The notes beneath the pieces were generated by a model. That model worked only from the letters and a program-made list of their open reading frames with translations. It was not told the origin of the DNA and ran no database searches. 64,000 nucleotides of DNA, from assembly GCF_019748365.1 (NCBI RefSeq), contig NZ_JAIEPN010000188.1, forward strand, positions 1 through 64,000, in the 5' to 3' direction. Position 1 is the first letter of the stretch, and each line of letters begins with the position of its first letter. This stretch comes from Novosphingobium sp. Lineage in GTDB: Bacteria; Pseudomonadota; Alphaproteobacteria; Sphingomonadales; Sphingomonadaceae. The translations under genes and the position numbers were made by a program. Shown here piece by piece: positions 59,792-64,000 of this stretch.

Positions 59792-59859
59792 CAGGTCACC
59801 CTCGTGATTGTCTTGTCTTTCCAACGCTAGCCAAGATTTCGCGGCAGGGAAATCACCCA

Positions 59860-59894
59860 ATGCATTCACGTATCAGGGAGAATGCGTATCTCCC
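59860..59894. repeat. Inverted repeats upstream of the HD-GYP gene
   Basis: GCATTC (59862-59867) and GAATGC (59880-59885) form a spaced inverted repeat that shares the 11-mer ATGCATTCACG with the palindrome at 29594. GGGAGA-ATGCGTA-TCTCCC (59876-59894) is a 6-bp hairpin overlapping it. The gap is 146 bp between divergent acyl-CoA dehydrogenase and HD-GYP genes. It may be an operator; the factor is unknown. Confidence 0.35.
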
Positions 59895-59937
59895 AAGTCA
59901 ATTGGTTGCAGCATCATCGGTGCATTGAGAATGCGCC

Positions 59938-61212
59938 ATGCTGAAACGCGTCGAAACCTCCGAGCTCCGACTCGGCATGTTCATCCAGAGGCTGGAAGGG
60001 AACTGGTTCAGGCATCCCTTCTGGAAGAGACGCTTTGTGCTCCAAGAGCTGTGGATGCTCGAAGCGTTGCTGGCTAGTTCGGTCCGAACGGTGATCATCG
60101 ACACCGAACGCGGGCTCAACAACGTGCCCGAGCGCGAACCGGTCATGGCCAGCGCGGCACCGCTGCAACAGCTGCGCGGCATGCCATTGATTGCGCCGCG
60201 CCCTGCTGCCAACAAGTTTGCTGCAGCCCGTGTCGCCACAGCGAAGGAATTCGGCACCGCGCGCAAGATCGCCGAGCGCCATTCGAAGCTTGTCAGCCGC
60301 GTCTTCCTCGAAGCTCGCCTCGGTCGCGGTATCAGCGCGCGCACGGTCGATCCGCTGATCGACGATATCTACGCTTCGGTTCAGCGCAATCTCTATGCCT
60401 TCAACGGCCTGCTGCGCTGCCGCGAGGACAGCGAGGAGACCTACCGTCACGCGCTTGCCACCAGCGCGCTGATGATCGCGCTTGCGCGGCAGATGAACCT
60501 CTCTGCTGCCGAAACGCGCGAGGCGGGGATGGCCGGTCTCCTCATGGATATCGGCGCCAATCAGGAAACCGGCGGTCCGCCTCATCCTGAGGACGAATGG
60601 TCGGGCATTACAGCAAATCCCGAAACGGATTTGCATTGCCAGCATGTGCTCGCCGGGCATGCCTTGCTGAAGGCGGCAGGCGATATTCCGGAGGCCGTGC
60701 TCAAAGTCTGCATGCGCCACCATGAGCGGCTTGATGGCTGCGGCTATCCCAACCGCTTGTCAGGAGACCAGATAGACCAACTCTCGCGAATGGCGGCGAT
60801 CTGCGACACCTATGATCTCCTCGTTGCGGGCAAGGATCACCGATCCGGCCTCGATCCGGCCCAGGCGATCCGCCATATGGGCGAGTTTGGCGATGGCCTC
60901 GATCCTGTAATCATGGCCAATTTCATCGACATGGTTGGCATTTATCCGATCGGCGCTTTCGTGGAATTGCGCTCTGGCCGTATCGCGATGGTGGTTGATG
61001 AAGACCCGACCGAACGCGCCTTGCCGACCGTCCTGACCTTCTGGTCAAAGCCACTGGGCAAGAAGGTGAAGAGCGAGGTGATCGCGCTTTCGCAGTGCTA
61101 CGGTGCGGACGAGATCGTTGGCATCGCGCAGTTGAACGAGCTCGATCTGCCAACGCTTGGCTCGCTGCGTGAAGCCCTGCTCAGCGCCTATGCGCGCGAG
61201 TTTGCGGGCTGA
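59938..61212 (+). CDS. HD-GYP-like protein with degenerate metal site
   Basis: The 424-residue product has an N-terminal DUF3391-like domain (RVETSELRLGMFIQRLEGNW) and a C-terminal HD-GYP domain. His171 (YRHALATS), His241 (AGHALL), His261-His262-Glu263 and the DGCGYP motif are present. The HD motif itself, normally LLHDIGK, reads LLMDIGA: Met203 replaces the metal-ligand His and the Lys is lost. Family members break down cyclic-di-GMP. This one may be inactive or altered and serve as a binding protein. Its 3' end overlaps the convergent FAD dehydrogenase gene by 25 bp. Confidence 0.88.
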   Translation: MLKRVETSELRLGMFIQRLEGNWFRHPFWKRRFVLQELWMLEALLASSVRTVIIDTERGLNNVPEREPVMASAAPLQQLRGMPLIAPRPAANKFAAARVATAKEFGTARKIAERHSKLVSRVFLEARLGRGISARTVDPLIDDIYASVQRNLYAFNGLLRCREDSEETYRHALATSALMIALARQMNLSAAETREAGMAGLLMDIGANQETGGPPHPEDEWSGITANPETDLHCQHVLAGHALLKAAGDIPEAVLKVCMRHHERLDGCGYPNRLSGDQIDQLSRMAAICDTYDLLVAGKDHRSGLDPAQAIRHMGEFGDGLDPVIMANFIDMVGIYPIGAFVELRSGRIAMVVDEDPTERALPTVLTFWSKPLGKKVKSEVIALSQCYGADEIVGIAQLNELDLPTLGSLREALLSAYAREFAG

Positions 61213-62843
61213 AGCTTCGAACTTTGGTCTAGCAGGTCCATCGCCAGCGCTTCAGCCACGCGGATGCCGTCGACCGCGGCCGAGAGAATGCCGCCCGCAT
61301 AGCCCGCGCCTTCGCCCGCCGGGTAAAGTCCCTGCGTATTGAGACTCTGGAAATCGGCCCCGCGGGTGATCCTCACCGGCGACGAGGTGCGCGTTTCCAC
61401 GCCCGTCAGCACCACGTCCGGATGGTCATAGCCCGGCATCTGGCGGCCGAACACGGGCAGCGCCTCGCGCATCGCGGCGATCGCAAAGTCCGGCAGGCAC
61501 TGCGCCAGATCGGTCGGCGTCACCCCCGGCTGGTACGAAGGCGTGATCGAACCGAAGCTTGTCGAAGCCCGGCCGGCCAGGAAATCGCCCAGCTTCTGCC
61601 CCGGTGCGCGGTAGTTGCTGCCGCCCGCCACATAGGCCAGCTCCTCCCACTTGCGCTGGAAGGCGACGCCTGCGAGCGGCCCGCCGGGATAATCGCGCGC
61701 GGGGTCGATATCGACGACGAGGCCCGAATTGGCATTGAACTCGGCGCGCGAGTACTGGCTCATGCCATTGGTGACCACGCGCCCGGGTTCGGAGGCCGCC
61801 GCCACCACGCGCCCGCCCGGGCACATGCAGAAGCTGTAGACCGACCGGCCAAGGCTCGTCTGGTGCGCGAGGCTATAAGCCGCCGGACCAAGGATCGGAT
61901 GCCCGGCACCCGGGCCATAGCGCGCCACGTCGACCAGCCGCTGCGGATGTTCGATGCGCACACCCACGGCAAAGGGCTTGGCTTCGATGTGAACGCCCGC
62001 GCTGTGCAGCACGGCAAAGGTATCGCGCGCCGAATGGCCCACCGCCATGATCACGCGCCGCGCGGCAAGCACTTCGCCGGTGGAAAGGACAAGCCCTTCC
62101 AGTTGCCGCTCGCCGCGCTCGTCCTTGCCGATGACGAAGTCCTCGACCCGCGTCTCGAAGCGGTATTCGCCGCCCAGCGCCTCGATCGTCTCGCGGATCG
62201 ACATGACCATTGTCACCAGCCGGAACGTGCCGACGTGGGGATGTGCTTCGGTCAGGATCTCCGGCGGAGCGCCCGCTTTCACGAACTCGGTCAGCACTTT
62301 GCGGCCAAGGTGGCGCGGGTCCTTGATCCGGCTGTAGAGCTTGCCGTCCGAGAACGTACCCGCACCGCCTTCGCCGAACTGTACGTTGGATTCGGGTGTC
62401 AGTTCGCTGCGCCGCCACAGCCCCCAGGTGTCCTTCGTCCGCGCCCGCACCGCCTTGCCGCGCTCGATGATGATCGGCTTCAGCCCCATCTGCGCCAGGA
62501 TCAGCGCCGCGAGCAGTCCGCAAGGCCCCGCGCCGATCACCACCGGGCGCGGACCCTGCCAGCCTTCCGGCGCCATGATCGGGAAGCGGTAACCGGTGTC
62601 AGGAGTGGGGCGGACATGCACATCACCCGCATGGCGCGCCAGCACGGCCGCCTCGTCGGTCACGCTCGCATCGATCGCATAGACCAGCTTGATCGCCGAC
62701 TTGCGCCGCGCATCATTGCCGCGCTTCGCCACGCTGTAGCGCAGCAGGGCGGCAGGCTCGATCTCCAGCCGCTCGGCAATCGCGGCTTCGAGCTCGGCAG
62801 TGGTGTGATCGAGGGGAAGCTTGAGTTCGGTGAGGCGAAGCAT
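61188..62843 (-). CDS. NAD(P)/FAD-dependent dehydrogenase (COG2509 type)
   Basis: The 551-residue product has an N-terminal extension (LPLDHTTAELEAAIAERLEI, then KRGNDARRKSAIKLVYAIDA), a Rossmann motif PVVIGAGPCGLLAALILAQM, NVQFGEGGAGTFSDGKLYSR, SFCMCPGGRVVAAASEPGRV and PAGEGAGYAGGILSAAVDGI. This is the widespread but poorly characterised FAD dehydrogenase family COG2509. Electron donor and acceptor are unknown. It starts at 62843 and converges with the HD-GYP gene. Confidence 0.9.
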   Translation of the reverse strand: MLRLTELKLPLDHTTAELEAAIAERLEIEPAALLRYSVAKRGNDARRKSAIKLVYAIDASVTDEAAVLARHAGDVHVRPTPDTGYRFPIMAPEGWQGPRPVVIGAGPCGLLAALILAQMGLKPIIIERGKAVRARTKDTWGLWRRSELTPESNVQFGEGGAGTFSDGKLYSRIKDPRHLGRKVLTEFVKAGAPPEILTEAHPHVGTFRLVTMVMSIRETIEALGGEYRFETRVEDFVIGKDERGERQLEGLVLSTGEVLAARRVIMAVGHSARDTFAVLHSAGVHIEAKPFAVGVRIEHPQRLVDVARYGPGAGHPILGPAAYSLAHQTSLGRSVYSFCMCPGGRVVAAASEPGRVVTNGMSQYSRAEFNANSGLVVDIDPARDYPGGPLAGVAFQRKWEELAYVAGGSNYRAPGQKLGDFLAGRASTSFGSITPSYQPGVTPTDLAQCLPDFAIAAMREALPVFGRQMPGYDHPDVVLTGVETRTSSPVRITRGADFQSLNTQGLYPAGEGAGYAGGILSAAVDGIRVAEALAMDLLDQSSKLQPANSRA

Positions 62844-62881
62844 TCCTGTCCCCTACTCACTGCAGGGGCGGCTTGAAAGCC

Positions 62882-63196
62882 TCAGTGCATATGGCCGGCA
62901 ACAATCGCGTCGAACACGGCTTCATGCAGCGGTTCGGCAAAGGCGCAGCCGGCCTCGAAGCGGTCGACCCAGACCACCTTGGCCTGACGCGGCGGCAGAC
63001 CGGGGAGAGTGATCCACACGCTTTCGCCCACGCGCAGCCGTTCCATCCCGGCCAGGCGCAAGCCGTGGCGCGAAAGGTCGAGGATCTGCGCCGCCAGCCG
63101 CACGATCGTGCGCCGATACTGCACGCGCACCATCAGCGGGCGACGCTCTGACTGGCGCTCCTGCTGCGGGCGTTGCTCGGGCATTTCGGCGGACAT
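62882..63196 (-). CDS. PilZ-domain protein
   Basis: The 104-residue product has RRPLMVRVQYRRTIVRLAAQ, then ILDLSRHGLRLAGMERLRVG (D-x-S-x-x-G) and AKVVWVDRFEAGCAFAEPL, a compact single PilZ domain. It probably binds cyclic-di-GMP and acts by protein contact. It is divergent from the glutathione transferase gene, with 148 bp between starts. Confidence 0.82.
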   Translation of the reverse strand: MSAEMPEQRPQQERQSERRPLMVRVQYRRTIVRLAAQILDLSRHGLRLAGMERLRVGESVWITLPGLPPRQAKVVWVDRFEAGCAFAEPLHEAVFDAIVAGHMH

Positions 63197-63215
63197 GCGT
63201 GCTCCCGGTGATCTG

Positions 63216-63255
63216 TCCGGAATGAACAGACACGCTGGATATACATCCGGAATGA
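63216..63255. repeat. 10-bp direct repeat in the PilZ/maiA gap
   Basis: TCCGGAATGA occurs at 63216-63225 and again at 63246-63255, exactly 30 bp apart, which is close to three helical turns. It lies in the divergent promoter region and may be a two-site operator. No regulator is suggested by the context. Confidence 0.35.
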
Positions 63256-63344
63256 CTACGATTCATTTAATTCGATAGAAATGATGACAAGTGGCGGATT
63301 TGCTGGCTAATCGGCTTCGCGCGCGGCCTGGTTGGGGATGTCGG

Positions 63345-63983
63345 ATGAACCTTGTGCTCCACACTTACTGGCGCTCTTCGGCCGCGTGGCGGGTGCGCAC
63401 CGTGCTTGCGCTCAAGGGTCTGGCCTGGGAAGCCGTGCCCCACGACCTGCGGATCAATGAGCAGACCGCCGCCGATTATGTCGCGCGCAATCCGCAAGGG
63501 CTCGTGCCCGCGCTCGAAGTCGATGGCGCCGTCCTCACCCAGAGCCTTGCGATCATCGAATATCTCGAGGAACGCTTTCCGGAGCCGCCGCTGCTGCCCG
63601 CCGATCCGCTCGAGCGTGCGCGCGTCCGTGCCTTTGCCCTCGCCATCGCCTGCGATATCCACCCGGTGCAGAACTTGCGCGTGCTGCGCATGCTGCGTGC
63701 GCGGGGGCTCGATCAGGCGGCGGTCGATGCCTGGGCGCGTGAGGTGATGGAAGGCGGGCTTGCGGCTTGCGCCCAGCTCATCGCGGAGCGCAGCGGCCCG
63801 TTCTGCTTTGGCGAGGCGGTCACGCTGGCCGACGTCGTGCTGATCCCGCAGCTCGCCAATGCCCGCCGCTTCGGCGCCCGGACGGACTTTCCCCGGCTGG
63901 AAGCGATCGAGGCCCATGCCCTCGCGCTCCCGGCCTTTGCTGGCGCTCTGCCTGCCGCCCAGTCCGACGCCGATCCCGCCTGA
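63345..63983 (+). CDS. maiA: Zeta-class glutathione transferase / maleylacetoacetate isomerase
   Basis: The 212-residue product starts MNLVLHTYWRSSAAWRVRTV; the SSAAWRVR motif is the zeta-class variant of the catalytic SSCSWRVR, with Ala in place of Cys. LHTYWRSS, NPQGLVPALEVDGAVLTQSL and DIHPVQNLRVLRML follow the maleylacetoacetate isomerase pattern. That enzyme acts in tyrosine/homogentisate breakdown; hmgA and fahA are not in the window. ATG 63345 was chosen over the GTG at 63291 as it gives the family N-terminus. Confidence 0.82.
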   Translation: MNLVLHTYWRSSAAWRVRTVLALKGLAWEAVPHDLRINEQTAADYVARNPQGLVPALEVDGAVLTQSLAIIEYLEERFPEPPLLPADPLERARVRAFALAIACDIHPVQNLRVLRMLRARGLDQAAVDAWAREVMEGGLAACAQLIAERSGPFCFGEAVTLADVVLIPQLANARRFGARTDFPRLEAIEAHALALPAFAGALPAAQSDADPA

Positions 63984-64000
63984 TTGACATTCGCCCCGCC

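Overview
The window looks like chromosomal DNA of a high-GC alphaproteobacterium, most probably a sphingomonad (Novosphingobium or Sphingobium type). The pointers are a GcrA cell-cycle regulator, an HspQ protein, a long TonB-dependent receptor next to a TPR-sulfotransferase, PilZ proteins, and short perfect palindromes of the kind scattered between sphingomonad genes. No close relative was searched for, so the taxonomic call is inference.

Layout. 1-2.8 kb: gcrA (cut by the window edge), an ABC-2 permease, hspQ, a tRNA-Ser(CGA) and the stump of a P4-type integrase beside it. 2.8-10.4 kb: a complete five-enzyme histidine utilisation (hut) locus, with hutI-hutH-hutG-hutU on one strand, hutF and the repressor gene hutC on the other, and a candidate HutC operator between hutI and hutF. 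A decayed DapF-fold (histidine racemase-like) gene lies after hutC. 11-16.5 kb: two tandem H-NOX haem sensors, a hybrid histidine kinase, a free Hpt protein and an NtrC-type sigma54-dependent response regulator. Together they form a complete multistep phosphorelay, probably answering to nitric oxide. Two intergenic regions in it carry -24/-12 promoter candidates and many copies of a TTGCA/TGCAA motif.

16.5-21.4 kb: a Rieske oxygenase divergent from a PYROXD2-like flavoprotein, an APC permease and a BetI-like TetR regulator. 21.4-29.6 kb: mixed genes, namely an exported cyanophycinase-like peptidase, a serralysin-type metalloprotease with RTX repeats, glpD, a secreted alpha/beta hydrolase and two divergent LysR regulators. 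29.7-33.7 kb: a gamma-butyrobetaine-hydroxylase-like dioxygenase, a class II aldolase, an MDR oxidoreductase and a beta-hydroxyacid dehydrogenase. 33.8-44.3 kb, opposite strand: a TonB receptor, a TPR-sulfotransferase and an MFS carrier, then an aldehyde dehydrogenase, an enolase-superfamily enzyme and a GMC (choline dehydrogenase-like) oxidoreductase; the last four genes overlap end to end. 44.8-54.8 kb: a tight eight-gene operon with a second Rieske oxygenase, a PLP gamma-lyase-like enzyme, an HcnB-like and a DadA-like dehydrogenase, and heterotetrameric sarcosine oxidase soxBDAG.

Both Rieske enzymes have Glu, not Asp, as the inter-subunit bridging residue. This is the hallmark of oxygenases acting on quaternary amines (carnitine, glycine betaine, stachydrine). 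With the BBOX-like enzyme, the BetI-like regulator, the choline-dehydrogenase-like GMC enzyme and sarcosine oxidase, the 16.5-56 kb stretch reads as a catabolic region for one or more betaines. The exact substrates are not determined. No oxygenase reductase is present in the window.

56-64 kb: two PilZ proteins and an HD-GYP-like protein that has lost a metal-ligand His (cyclic-di-GMP functions), a pirin/LysR pair, an acyl-CoA dehydrogenase, a COG2509-type FAD dehydrogenase and a zeta-class glutathione transferase / maleylacetoacetate isomerase. No CRISPR array, rRNA operon or intact transposon was seen.
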